Part shown: piece after piece, positions 46,019-54,995 of the stretch
Position numbering within the stretch: the first letter of the stretch is position 1
Layout of the letters: every line of letters starts with the position of its first letter
Origin: an uncultured Lachnospiraceae bacterium
GTDB lineage: Bacteria; Bacillota; Clostridia; Lachnospirales; Lachnospiraceae
Direction: 5' to 3'
Assembly: GCA_910585605.1 (NCBI GenBank)
Contig: CAJUFL010000014.1
Span: forward strand, 6,119 to 70,118
Length of the DNA stretch: 64,000 nt
Position numbers and translations under genes: made by a program
The notes under the pieces: generated by a model
The model's input: the letters and a program-made list of their open reading frames with translations, nothing else
What the model was told of the DNA's origin: nothing
Databases searched by the model: none

Positions 46019-47017
46019 TCACATATTGTTATTTTCATATTGACCGAAATAGAAAGAATTTTGTAACTGTTTTTGCTTCTGAAGCCGTTGTTTTATCTGC
46101 TGCAAGAAAGGTTCATTGCCAAGTACCTCTATCATAGGACCAAAGGATAGAACTTCAATCAGCAGTTCCGTCTCCACTTTCTTATTATAGTAGATAAGAC
46201 ATTCATAAGTATGTGCATCAATTTTTCTTGTATTTTTCTCATAGTTGGCAAACTGAAGCATTGTGCGTTCCAGAGCGTTGCGTTCAGTGCGAATGAGAAG
46301 CCTGACGGGTTCATTGTAATAATCGGCACGAATACTTTTGTTGATGTCCGGAGGCTTTTTTGCAAAAGCAGGCAGCAGTGTTACTTCTTTCATACGGTTC
46401 AGGTTAAGGATTTCAATGCGGTTTTTGTTTTTGGCAGACTGTTCGATTCCCAGTAGGCGGAATTTATCATTTTTAATGGAATATTCGAGACGACAGGGCA
46501 GATAATGATGATGCACCCGGTGGTTTGTTTTGGATTCATAGGAGATATCCACATATTGGTTATGGGAAATGGCAGTTACCAGGGTACGGAAATGCTTCTG
46601 ATAGTCCGCATTTTCATAGTCATCTCTGTTTGAAAACCGGTCATAATAATAAAAGTCACCAGGTTTCCAGAGAACGGGAACATCTTCAAATAAATCCTGT
46701 AAGTGTTTTAATTCATCTGCATCAAAAAACAACTGTATCCTCTCATCCTGTAGTATTGTCTTTATGTAAGCTTTTTGGAGCAGGGTTAGGGGAACATAAA
46801 AATCTTTTGAGATTTTGGATAAAAAAACGCCATCTTTTTCCTTTAACAAATCCCATTCCCTGTTTTTGAGTTTGGGGATAAGGTATAAAAGACTTTCTTC
46901 ATAACCGATTTCTGAAATACCAGTCTGAAGTTCTGTAAGGGTAAATGCGGACTGGTTTGTCAATATGGACTGCATAATCTGATAATAGCAGTTATATGTC
47001 TCTGAAAATAGATTCAT
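46019..47017 (-). CDS. WYL domain regulator
   Basis: A 332-residue protein. The N-terminal 80 residues are helical (possible winged helix) and the central part is a WYL domain (NQYVDISYESKTNHRVHHHYLPCRLEYS, then FRLLGIE), a ligand- or nucleic-acid-binding SH3-like fold. A C-terminal WCX-like extension follows. It lies 74 bases downstream of a second WYL gene on the same strand. WYL proteins often regulate defence, DNA repair or metabolism. Target unknown. Confidence 0.82.
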   Translation of the reverse strand: MNLFSETYNCYYQIMQSILTNQSAFTLTELQTGISEIGYEESLLYLIPKLKNREWDLLKEKDGVFLSKISKDFYVPLTLLQKAYIKTILQDERIQLFFDADELKHLQDLFEDVPVLWKPGDFYYYDRFSNRDDYENADYQKHFRTLVTAISHNQYVDISYESKTNHRVHHHYLPCRLEYSIKNDKFRLLGIEQSAKNKNRIEILNLNRMKEVTLLPAFAKKPPDINKSIRADYYNEPVRLLIRTERNALERTMLQFANYEKNTRKIDAHTYECLIYYNKKVETELLIEVLSFGPMIEVLGNEPFLQQIKQRLQKQKQLQNSFYFGQYENNNM

Positions 47018-47091
47018 GGAATTCTCCTATATCGGGCTGATATTGCCTATACTTCAAAGTGATGAGTTTCATAATCATATAAATAAATATT

Positions 47092-48324
47092 TTAAATATC
47101 ATAGAGCCGGTACATATTTTCCATATCTCCATAAAAGTGATTTTTTAAACGGTCATGGCTGCAATTGATATCTATAATGCGTCCGGTAAAAGTACGGATC
47201 CATGGAAGCATTTCATTACTGTCAAATACTTCCTTTTCATAGGTATAGGTATTCCTGCCTATATGGGTTATGATGCCACCTTTTCCTTCTCGTTTTAGAC
47301 GTTCTATAATGAAGGCTTCAGAGTCTTCCAAGATATGCAGGGTAAGCTTAACGGTTTCGGTATGCTGTTTCTGACCGTTTTCAAAGGATACCCCCCATAT
47401 ATAAGGATGGTTCCGCTCTAATGCGGCCCGGAGTTCATCATAATTTTCCGATGGTTTCGTTATCTCTGCTTTTTTTATGGAGTCCATGCGTAGACAGTGA
47501 AAACGCCTGGATTTAGCAGAATACAGGCAGCAAAACCTTCTTCCGGTCCGGGTACTGATAAAAATCTGAAGGGGAACACCGTTATAGATAATCTCCTTGC
47601 TGTTTTTAGAGCTTTTTGTAAACAGTCTTACCATACAATGTTCCTGCATGGCTTCTAATATGTCTAGTAAAACCTCATCTTCTAATGTATGTACAAAAAA
47701 ACTGTGTTTCACACGGAATATATGGTTTTCCATGGAAACGGTATCTAAAATTGTGTTGCCGGCAATTCCCAAGGGTGTGCTAAACTGATAAAATCGAATG
47801 GCATTTTCCAGCATGGGAAATGTATTCAAAATGTTTTGAAAATTGGGATTTTTCCGATATAGAAGCTCCTTTCCCTGTTTTTCTTTTTGAAGGATACCCT
47901 CTTTTACATAGGCGTTACATTTTCTGCGTACCATTTGTACGTCAAAGAATACGTCGTAAGTATCCAATATGCCGTCGGTTATAGTTTCAATAGTCAGTCC
48001 TTTTTTATCACTGAGAAAGTCCAGCAGGAAAAAATGCAGCATGATATCATTATCCGTAAAGCTTTTGGTTTTCCAGACACGGTAGAGAGGATTGGTGTCA
48101 AGCATGTTGCTGTCAATGCCAAGGGAGATATTTTTCCCCTTTTCAGTATAGTCCTGTTTGACAAATCCAGCCAGCCAGCTTTCAATCCGGCGGCGTTCAT
48201 TGTCATATGTTCTGGGGCTTTTTTCTTTGAACTCGTCTCTGGTCTTAAAGCCATATACAAAGAAGTCACGTACATATTCCCTTGTCTTTGGAAAGCTTTT
48301 TATTAGTTCCCTGAAATCTGACAT
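47092..48324 (-). CDS. WYL domain regulator (second)
   Basis: A 410-residue protein with the same plan as its downstream neighbour: N-terminal helical DNA-binding-like region (RELIKSFPKTREYVRDFFVYG), WYL domain around residues 220-300 (LDILEAMQEHCMVRLF, IYNGVPLQIFIST, FCCLYSAKSRRFHCLRMDSI), and a C-terminal WCX-like domain. The two probably work as a pair encoded in one unit; tandem WYL genes are common in Clostridia. No target is visible beside them. Confidence 0.82.
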   Translation of the reverse strand: MSDFRELIKSFPKTREYVRDFFVYGFKTRDEFKEKSPRTYDNERRRIESWLAGFVKQDYTEKGKNISLGIDSNMLDTNPLYRVWKTKSFTDNDIMLHFFLLDFLSDKKGLTIETITDGILDTYDVFFDVQMVRRKCNAYVKEGILQKEKQGKELLYRKNPNFQNILNTFPMLENAIRFYQFSTPLGIAGNTILDTVSMENHIFRVKHSFFVHTLEDEVLLDILEAMQEHCMVRLFTKSSKNSKEIIYNGVPLQIFISTRTGRRFCCLYSAKSRRFHCLRMDSIKKAEITKPSENYDELRAALERNHPYIWGVSFENGQKQHTETVKLTLHILEDSEAFIIERLKREGKGGIITHIGRNTYTYEKEVFDSNEMLPWIRTFTGRIIDINCSHDRLKNHFYGDMENMYRLYDI

Positions 48325-48426
48325 TTTTTAACTGTCCTTTCATAAAATTTAATAAATGAATACGTTCATAATATGGGGATATTGTAACACAATAGAGGAA
48401 AATAAAAAATACTGATGTTACCTAAG

Positions 48427-49185
48427 TTATTGTTCCGTAAAATGAATACGAAAGCAGGAATCCTGGTATTGCTTTGGCGTCATGCCGGTCTCTTTTTTGA
48501 ACACACTGATAAAATGGCTGTGGGAGGAGAAGGAGAGGTAGTTTCCGATATCCACACAAGAGTAATCAGAGTATGCCAGCATGTTCCGTGCAGCTTCCAG
48601 ACGGCGTTTCATAATATAATCTCCAAGGGTCATGCCGGTTTCTTTTTTAAATAATCCGCAAAGATACGTCTTATTCAGTCCAACAGTTCCTGCGATTTCT
48701 TCTAATTTAATCTTTTCATGTAAATGTTCGTAGACATAATCCATGGTCAGGATGACAGGTTTTGAAAGAATCGTTTCTTTTTTCAGCTGCTTCATTTTTT
48801 TGGTATAATCTGTGATTACCAGTTCATGAAGCTGGTCGATTTCGGCTTCCTTCTGGCAGGTATCCAGCTTGCGAATGTAAATATCACTTAAGGTATAGGC
48901 ATTCTCCGGCAGCATGCCTCCTTCAATGCAAAAACGTGTGATCAGGGCGATCGTGATGATCAAATGGTATTTCAGGTTGCGCAGATTGTTGTCAGACAGC
49001 CGTCCAAGCTGTTCATTTCTAAGGGGCACCATAAGACGTCTGACTTCACGCAGATTGCCGTCTTTTACTGCATTATAAAAGGCAAATTCTTTTTCAAAGG
49101 TTAGGTGTGAAATATTGTATTCTCTATTTATAAACTGGGCATGGGTCAATGCTCTGTTTGAGTGGAAATCCGGTTCTGGTGCCAT
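48427..49185 (-). CDS. AraC family transcriptional regulator
   Basis: A 252-residue regulator. The C-terminal 100 residues carry the two helix-turn-helix motifs (KIKLEEIAGTVGLNKTYLCGLF and VDIGNYLSFSSHSHFISVFKKETG followed by TPKQY). The N-terminal domain is helical, not a cupin. AAGGAGA precedes the ATG. It is divergent from the GH5-GH16 genes, with 252 bases between, so it is probably their regulator in beta-glucan use; the link is inference from position. Confidence 0.88.
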   Translation of the reverse strand: MAPEPDFHSNRALTHAQFINREYNISHLTFEKEFAFYNAVKDGNLREVRRLMVPLRNEQLGRLSDNNLRNLKYHLIITIALITRFCIEGGMLPENAYTLSDIYIRKLDTCQKEAEIDQLHELVITDYTKKMKQLKKETILSKPVILTMDYVYEHLHEKIKLEEIAGTVGLNKTYLCGLFKKETGMTLGDYIMKRRLEAARNMLAYSDYSCVDIGNYLSFSSHSHFISVFKKETGMTPKQYQDSCFRIHFTEQ

Positions 49186-49437
49186 GTCAGATGTCTCCTT
49201 TCGCAGGTTCGTTTAATAGGTGATTGGGATTATAGTGGAAACCAGGCGTTATGATCTGGTCAGTGTAAATTTTATTAATAAAAAAAGAATAACATCCATA
49301 AAGGGAAAATACAAGAATATTTTGATAAAAAAAAGAAAAATTTGATATATGAAAAAAGGTGAGAATGATAGATTAAAGATACATAAAATAGTAGTGAAAA
49401 TACCAGTTAGTTCTATATCTGAGAAAGGAGGGCGAAT

Positions 49438-50454
49438 ATGTCGTACAAAAAGGGAATCAATCTGGGAGGATATTTTTCACAGTGTGTACATACAAATGAG
49501 CATTATGAAAGCTTTATCTGTGAAAAGGATATTGTGCAGATTGCAAAATGGGGATTTGACCATGTACGTGTTCCCATGGATTATGAGTTTCTGGAAAGTG
49601 AGGAGGGAAAGCCAAAGGAAGAAAATTTTCTGCTGTTAGAACGGCTTCTTAAATGGTGCAGGCAGTCAAACTTAAGTGTGATACTGGATCTGCATAAGAC
49701 ACCGGGATATGATTTTAATGATGCAGAAATAGAAGGGAAAAATAATCTGTTTGAGAGTTCTTCTCTACAGGAACGGTTCCTGGCATTATGGAAAATGCTG
49801 GCTAGGCGTTTTGGCGGTAATCAGGATATTGCATTTGAATTGTTAAATGAGGTAGTCAATCCTGAATTTGCAAAGCCATGGAACCGGCTGATAGACAGAG
49901 CTGTCAAGACAATCCGGGAAGTTACGGAGGATACACTAATCATATACGGAGGTGTAGAGTGGAACAGTGTTAAAAGTGTACCGCTTTTGGAAAAACCGTT
50001 GGATAGCAATATTATGTATACATTTCATTATTATGAACCCCTTTTGTTTACACACCAGAAAGCGGCGTGGGTCCAGGCTATGAAACCGGATGAAGATATT
50101 CCATATCCTGATGACATGAAATGGTATAAAGAAAAATCACAGCAGCTGGGCTTACAGGGGAAACCTGTTACGGAATCAAAAGCCGTAACCATGGGTGTGG
50201 AATTTCATGAAGAAATGATGGAAACAGCGATTAAGCATTGCAAACAGGCAGGTGTAAAACTGTACTGTGGTGAGTTTGGCGTAATTGATCAGGCAGCAGA
50301 GGAGGATACAAGACGCTGGTATCAGGATATCATTACATTATTTGAGAAGTATGGAATCGGATATGCATTATGGAATTATAAAGAAAAGGATTTTGGGTTT
50401 GCAGGGAAACATTATGACAGTGCCAGGGAAATACTGATCGGAGACAGGATTTAA
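49438..50454 (+). CDS. Glycoside hydrolase family 5, cytoplasmic
   Basis: A 338-residue (beta/alpha)8 endoglucanase-like enzyme without a signal peptide. The acid/base is E138 in FELLNEVVNP and the nucleophile E279 in LYCGEFGV; FHYYEPLLFTHQ is also family-typical. It should cleave short beta-glucans or glycosides taken into the cell. GAAAGGAGGGCG precedes the ATG. The secreted GH16 gene follows 39 bases downstream, suggesting that GH16 cuts polymer outside and GH5 finishes inside. No transporter lies in the window. Confidence 0.9.
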   Translation: MSYKKGINLGGYFSQCVHTNEHYESFICEKDIVQIAKWGFDHVRVPMDYEFLESEEGKPKEENFLLLERLLKWCRQSNLSVILDLHKTPGYDFNDAEIEGKNNLFESSSLQERFLALWKMLARRFGGNQDIAFELLNEVVNPEFAKPWNRLIDRAVKTIREVTEDTLIIYGGVEWNSVKSVPLLEKPLDSNIMYTFHYYEPLLFTHQKAAWVQAMKPDEDIPYPDDMKWYKEKSQQLGLQGKPVTESKAVTMGVEFHEEMMETAIKHCKQAGVKLYCGEFGVIDQAAEEDTRRWYQDIITLFEKYGIGYALWNYKEKDFGFAGKHYDSAREILIGDRI

Positions 50455-50493
50455 TGATTTGTAAGATCTGGCAGTACAGAAAGGAGATAAGTT

Positions 50494-53400
50494 ATGAGGA
50501 ATGGAAAAAAAGTAATGGCAACTGCTTTGGCATTCGTTTTGACCTGTAGTCTGGCAATGCCACCGGTGCAGGCAGCATCAAAAAAGACAGGTAAAAAAGT
50601 TGTAAGCGTTACGATAACAAAACCAGATACCAGTGTATTGGTATTAAAAAAGAAAAAGAAATATAAGCTGACAACAAAGGTAAAAACAACAGGGAAAATA
50701 AGCAAAAAAGTAACCTATAAAAGTTCAAATAAAAAAGTGGTAAAGGTAAGCAGCAAAGGACAGTTGACCGCAGTGAAAAACGGTACTGCAAAGATTACCG
50801 TTAAGAGCAAGGCAGACAAAAAGAAAAAAGATGTACTGACTGTGAAAGTCGGAACACCTGTCACAAAGGTAAGTTTAAACCAGAAAAGTATTGTAGGAAA
50901 AGAAGGAACGACACAGAATCTGACGGCTGTCGTGTCACCAAAGAAAGCAACAGTCAAAAAGGTTTCTTTTAAGAGCAGTAATAAAGAAGTGGCAACGGTT
51001 GATGCAAAGGGTAACGTAAGTCTTTTAAAAAAGGGGACAGCAGTTATTACTGCTACAGCAATGGATGGTAACGGAAAAACAGCAGTATGTAATGTAGTTG
51101 TGGAGGAAAATGCAGGTGGTAATGAGCCGTCAAATCCACAACCGCAGCCAGAAAAACCGGAAAAACCGCAGCCAGAAAAACCGCAGCCGGAAACACCCAA
51201 AGACTCTTATAAGCTTGTCTGGAAGGATGAGTTTGAAGGAGACAGTCTGAATACAGAAGACTGGAATTATGAATATCATGAACCGGGCTGGGTAAACAGC
51301 GAGCTACAGGAATATGTAGACAGTGAGGAAAATATATTTTTGAAAGATGGAGCACTCGTAATTAAGGCTGTGAAGTCTGTGGATGAAGAGGGGAATATCC
51401 ATTATACATCAGGGCGAATCAATACTCAGAAAAAGCATGATTTTAAATATGGAAAATTTGAGGCAAAAGTAAAAGTGCCGGAGGGACAAGGATTTCTGCC
51501 TGCGTTCTGGATGATGCCGACAGACGAGAACTTGTATGGACAATGGCCGAAGTGTGGTGAGATAGATATCATGGAGGTTATGGGACAAAATAATAAGAAG
51601 GTATATGGTACTATTCATTATGGAGAACCGCACAGAGAGAGCCAGGGCACTCATATTTTAACGGAAGGGAATTATTCGGATGATTATCATGTATTTTCCT
51701 GTGAATGGGAGCCCGGTAAGATTAGATGGTATGTAGATGGTGTGATGTATCATGAAGAGAGTGACTGGTATTCTGCCAAGGCAGGTCAGGGTACTGTAAG
51801 TTATCCGGCACCATTTGACCAGCCATTTTATCTGATTCTTAATCTTGCAGTAGGCGGAAGCTGGGTAGGAAATCCGGATGAGACGACAAGCTTTGACAAT
51901 GCGGCTTTAGTTGTGGATTATGTTAAGGTTTATCAGAAGGATGAGTCAGAATATGATGAAAATGTTAAAAAGCCAGAAAAGGAAGTAATCTTAAGGGATC
52001 CGGATGCCAATGGAAATTATGTTATCAACGGTGATTTTGCAGAGGCAGAGAATTTGGAAGATGAAGAAAACTGGGCATTTATGACAGCATTAGGCGGTGA
52101 AGCACAGGCAGCGATAGCGGATAATGCCATAAAGATAACGACAGATAACGAGGGTACGGTGGATTATAGTGTACAGCTTGTGCAGGCAGGCCTTCCTTTT
52201 GAAAAAGGTGCAACCTATGAAGTTTCGTTTGATGCAATGGCTTCAGAGAGCAGAACGATGAAAACATCAATAAAGGCTCCGGATTATGGATATGCAGAAT
52301 ATATGTCATCAAAGACGGTGGAACTTGGAACAGATAAGCAGTCTTATTCGTATGAGTTTAAGATGACAAATGATTCAGATGCTAACGGACGACTGGAATT
52401 TAACATGGGTGCGGCAGGCTCTACAGCTGATATATGCATCAGTAATGTAAAGATCAAGAAGATAAAAGCTGCTGATCCTAATGAGGTAGAAGAAAAGACC
52501 ATTCTGGCAGACGGTAACCATGTTTATAACGGTGGTTTCCAGGAAGGTGAAGGGCGTCTCGGATATTGGGAAATTACTAATAATGCAGAGGCACAGATTA
52601 TGGTTACAAATGTAAATGCAGACCGCCGGTTGAAGGTTACGGTTGACCGTGAAGGCGCAAAAGCAGAGGATGTATTGGTAAAACAGTCAGGTCTGGCCCT
52701 TGCAGGTGAAATGAAATATGCACTGTCTTTTGAAGCACAGGCAGATGCTCCTAAAAGTATGAAGATAATGGTAGCCGGACAGGAATTAGAGGCAGAACTT
52801 ACAGAGGACACGAAAACATACGAATTTAAAATCACAACAGAACAAGGATTGACCAACAAAGATATTGTATTCTATATGGGAGAAAAAGGTACAATATATC
52901 TTGATAATATAAGGCTTGTTGAGGATACCTTAATTAAAAATGGTTCCTTTGATGCAGGATTTGCAGGATATGAATGGTATGCGGATTCTTCCGCAGATGC
53001 TACCCATGTTGTAGACAGTCTGAATGAGAGTAATGCAGCTGATTTTACTATTAAGAATACCGGTGATCAGGATTGGAAAATCCAGATGAAGCAGAATAAC
53101 ATAAATCTCATAAAAGGGACCTGGTATAAATTAAGCTTTAAGGCGAAATCTTCTTTGGAAAGAAAAATCCGTGTTATTATGCAGGGCGGAGAAGATAAAG
53201 ACTGGGCAGTTTATTCCGGAGAAAATACAGTTTCTCTTACAAGTGAATACCAGACTTTTGACAAAACATTCCAGATGACAGCCGATACAGATCCGGAAGC
53301 ATTTTTGAGTATCTGCCTGGGGGCTGTGGATGGAGACCAGATTACACAGCAGCATAGGGTATGTATTGATGATATCAGCTTAGAAGAGGTGGAAGCACCG

Positions 53401-53877
53401 CCGCTGCCGGAAATACCAACAGGGGAAAATCTTCTTAAAAATGGAGATTTTGCAAACGGTGAAGAAAACTGGGAGAGTACAGTTGCAGCTCCGGGTGAGG
53501 CAGAGGTTACATTTGCAGAACAAAAAGCAGTGTTTAGTATCGCAAATGTAGGAACAGCAGACTGGAATGTACAGTTAAAACAGGCAGGGCTTACATTGGA
53601 AGAGGGATGTAGTTACACAGTAAGTTTGAAAGCATCGTCAACAGAGTCCAGAACGATAAAGCTGGCTATGTTAAGCAGTACGTATGCATATTATGGCGGT
53701 CAGGATATTACTTTAGAAGCAGGAGAAGAACAGGATATTTCATTTACCTTTACAATGAATGAAATGACAGATACAGCAGTTGCCATGGTTATCTCTATGG
53801 GAAAGATAGAAGAACAGGAAACACCCGTTTCTGATATCACATTATCAGATATTTCTCTGGTAAAAAATGTAGAATAA
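50494..53877 (+). CDS. Secreted multidomain GH16 beta-glucanase (laminarinase-like)
   Basis: An 1127-residue secreted enzyme. Signal peptide about 1-28 (ending MPPVQAAS), two Big_2 immunoglobulin-like domains (about 35-120 and 125-205), a proline-rich linker (PQPEKPEKPQPEKP), a GH16 domain (about 237-490) and four tandem CBM4/9-like beta-sandwich domains (about 500-665, 670-805, 808-975 and 980-1127), each starting with a NGDF- or NGGF-type motif. The GH16 catalytic signature is GEIDIMEVMG (nucleophile E356, acid/base E361). Laminarin or mixed-linkage glucan is likely. No sortase motif is present, so it is probably retained by wall binding or released. Confidence 0.92.
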   Translation: MRNGKKVMATALAFVLTCSLAMPPVQAASKKTGKKVVSVTITKPDTSVLVLKKKKKYKLTTKVKTTGKISKKVTYKSSNKKVVKVSSKGQLTAVKNGTAKITVKSKADKKKKDVLTVKVGTPVTKVSLNQKSIVGKEGTTQNLTAVVSPKKATVKKVSFKSSNKEVATVDAKGNVSLLKKGTAVITATAMDGNGKTAVCNVVVEENAGGNEPSNPQPQPEKPEKPQPEKPQPETPKDSYKLVWKDEFEGDSLNTEDWNYEYHEPGWVNSELQEYVDSEENIFLKDGALVIKAVKSVDEEGNIHYTSGRINTQKKHDFKYGKFEAKVKVPEGQGFLPAFWMMPTDENLYGQWPKCGEIDIMEVMGQNNKKVYGTIHYGEPHRESQGTHILTEGNYSDDYHVFSCEWEPGKIRWYVDGVMYHEESDWYSAKAGQGTVSYPAPFDQPFYLILNLAVGGSWVGNPDETTSFDNAALVVDYVKVYQKDESEYDENVKKPEKEVILRDPDANGNYVINGDFAEAENLEDEENWAFMTALGGEAQAAIADNAIKITTDNEGTVDYSVQLVQAGLPFEKGATYEVSFDAMASESRTMKTSIKAPDYGYAEYMSSKTVELGTDKQSYSYEFKMTNDSDANGRLEFNMGAAGSTADICISNVKIKKIKAADPNEVEEKTILADGNHVYNGGFQEGEGRLGYWEITNNAEAQIMVTNVNADRRLKVTVDREGAKAEDVLVKQSGLALAGEMKYALSFEAQADAPKSMKIMVAGQELEAELTEDTKTYEFKITTEQGLTNKDIVFYMGEKGTIYLDNIRLVEDTLIKNGSFDAGFAGYEWYADSSADATHVVDSLNESNAADFTIKNTGDQDWKIQMKQNNINLIKGTWYKLSFKAKSSLERKIRVIMQGGEDKDWAVYSGENTVSLTSEYQTFDKTFQMTADTDPEAFLSICLGAVDGDQITQQHRVCIDDISLEEVEAPPLPEIPTGENLLKNGDFANGEENWESTVAAPGEAEVTFAEQKAVFSIANVGTADWNVQLKQAGLTLEEGCSYTVSLKASSTESRTIKLAMLSSTYAYYGGQDITLEAGEEQDISFTFTMNEMTDTAVAMVISMGKIEEQETPVSDITLSDISLVKNVE

Positions 53878-53904
53878 ATGTAAGATATATAGAATCGTTA
53901 TAAG

Positions 53905-53941
53905 AAAGAACCACCTTGTGAAATACAGGGTGGTTCTTTTT
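53905..53941 (+). terminator. Rho-independent terminator after the GH16 gene
   Basis: AAAGAACCACC (53905-53915) pairs perfectly with GGTGGTTCTTT (53929-53939), continuing into TT. Confidence 0.85.
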
Positions 53942-53990
53942 GTATACATCAGCTGAAAAATGGTAAATGGGTTGGTTTAAGCCAGGGAAG

Positions 53991-54587
53991 TTACCGTAAA
54001 ACCTGTATGGCAAATGCGGTTGTCTGGGGAGGAATGCTTGCAGTCATAAAAGATGCATGCTCTACCCGGACTCTGATTCCCGGCACCAGTAAAGAGAGCG
54101 GGATTCTTCTGCCTGAGGAATTGCTGATTACCGTTTCCGGTGACAGATTAAAACGGATAGCGGAAGCGGGATTGAAATTGTTCATGGTTACAATATAATT
54201 TCCCCGGTTGTTTACTTCTATAATTCTTCCTGTTGTCGTTTCATTTCTGACATTTCTTCTGACCACCCGGATCAGAAATGCCTGTGCCTGAGGAGGGATG
54301 CTTCTTGTCATGACGGAGGAAAAAGAAGCATCTACGATCATGCCACGTTCCAGTTCATTGGCACGGAGGTTTCTGCCCCTCTCATCATGAATGATCGTAT
54401 TGCTGTCCACCACTAAGCGAACCAGGTCTTCCGGTCTGGCACAGCCGATACAGTCACTATAGGAAATAGTGACAAAGGTTGTATTACGGTCTCTGGTAAT
54501 TTCTTCGATTCTTGCAGAAAAGACCCGGATAACATCCCGGTTGGGAATGGGAAATGGAGGAAGATTATAAGTGAATTGGTTGTTCAT
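53991..54587 (-). CDS. Hypothetical protein with a duplicated beta-rich domain
   Basis: A 198-residue protein without signal peptide or membrane segment, in a family I cannot name. It is an internal duplication of about 95 residues: both halves contain a G- or A-R-I-x-E start, a bend with GR, an LxPG or LERGM segment, and end SIPPQ-x-x-AF-x-I-x-V (ASFSSVMTRSIPPQAQAF and ASFMTASIPPQTTAF). The repeated fold is probably a small beta-barrel. Its start lies about 60 bases from structured repeat copy B. It is convergent with GH16. Confidence 0.65.
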   Translation of the reverse strand: MNNQFTYNLPPFPIPNRDVIRVFSARIEEITRDRNTTFVTISYSDCIGCARPEDLVRLVVDSNTIIHDERGRNLRANELERGMIVDASFSSVMTRSIPPQAQAFLIRVVRRNVRNETTTGRIIEVNNRGNYIVTMNNFNPASAIRFNLSPETVISNSSGRRIPLSLLVPGIRVRVEHASFMTASIPPQTTAFAIQVLR

Positions 54588-54647
54588 GTGATTACCTGAT
54601 TTGTCGGATTTTACTATTTATAATATGCGTGAAAGAAAATTATGTTT

Positions 54648-54845
54648 ATTTCCGCGAGCAACGAGCCAAGTGACTGCTTGCAGGCATTTGGCGACTGCCG
54701 CAAGGGTTGCTGAACATCCGGTGGATGTTCGTTTAGCAAGGACCGAAGCGGAGCGTAGACCAAATACCCCGCCCCTCTGGGGCGAACTTGCTAAAAAGAA
54801 TCTAGGACATGCCCCGTTGCTTGCTACGGGGTATTTGACTTCCGC
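54648..54845. repeat. Structured intergenic repeat, copy B
   Basis: A second copy of the element at 12.4 kb. The left part is TTTCCGCGAGCAACGAGCCA; the pairing arms are CAAATACCCCG (54761-54771) and CGGGGTATTTG (54827-54837). It has an extra module of about 50 bases with a hairpin (TTGCT-GAACATCC / GGATGTTC-AGCAA) and GGACCGAAGCGGAGCG. Base changes relative to copy A preserve pairing (AGCA/TGCT becomes GGCA/TGCC). It fills most of the 408-base gap between the duplicated-domain gene and rtcB. A 97-codon frame across it is not a gene. Confidence 0.75.
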
Positions 54846-54995
54846 AGGAAATGTGCAGGCAGGCGAGCTTTCCCGGATATTATTAGCTGCGTGATGGGCA
54901 TGATTTTAAGTTCGCAACTTTTTTGAAATGAAAAATTTACCAATACAGAATAGAATAGCATTATCAAACAGAGAACATGTAAGGAGGGAAAGACA

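Noticed and set aside
54601..54894. 97-codon open frame on the plus strand across repeat copy B
   Set aside because: It is made almost entirely of the non-coding repeat, has no ribosome-binding site, and similar peptides would arise wherever the repeat occurs.
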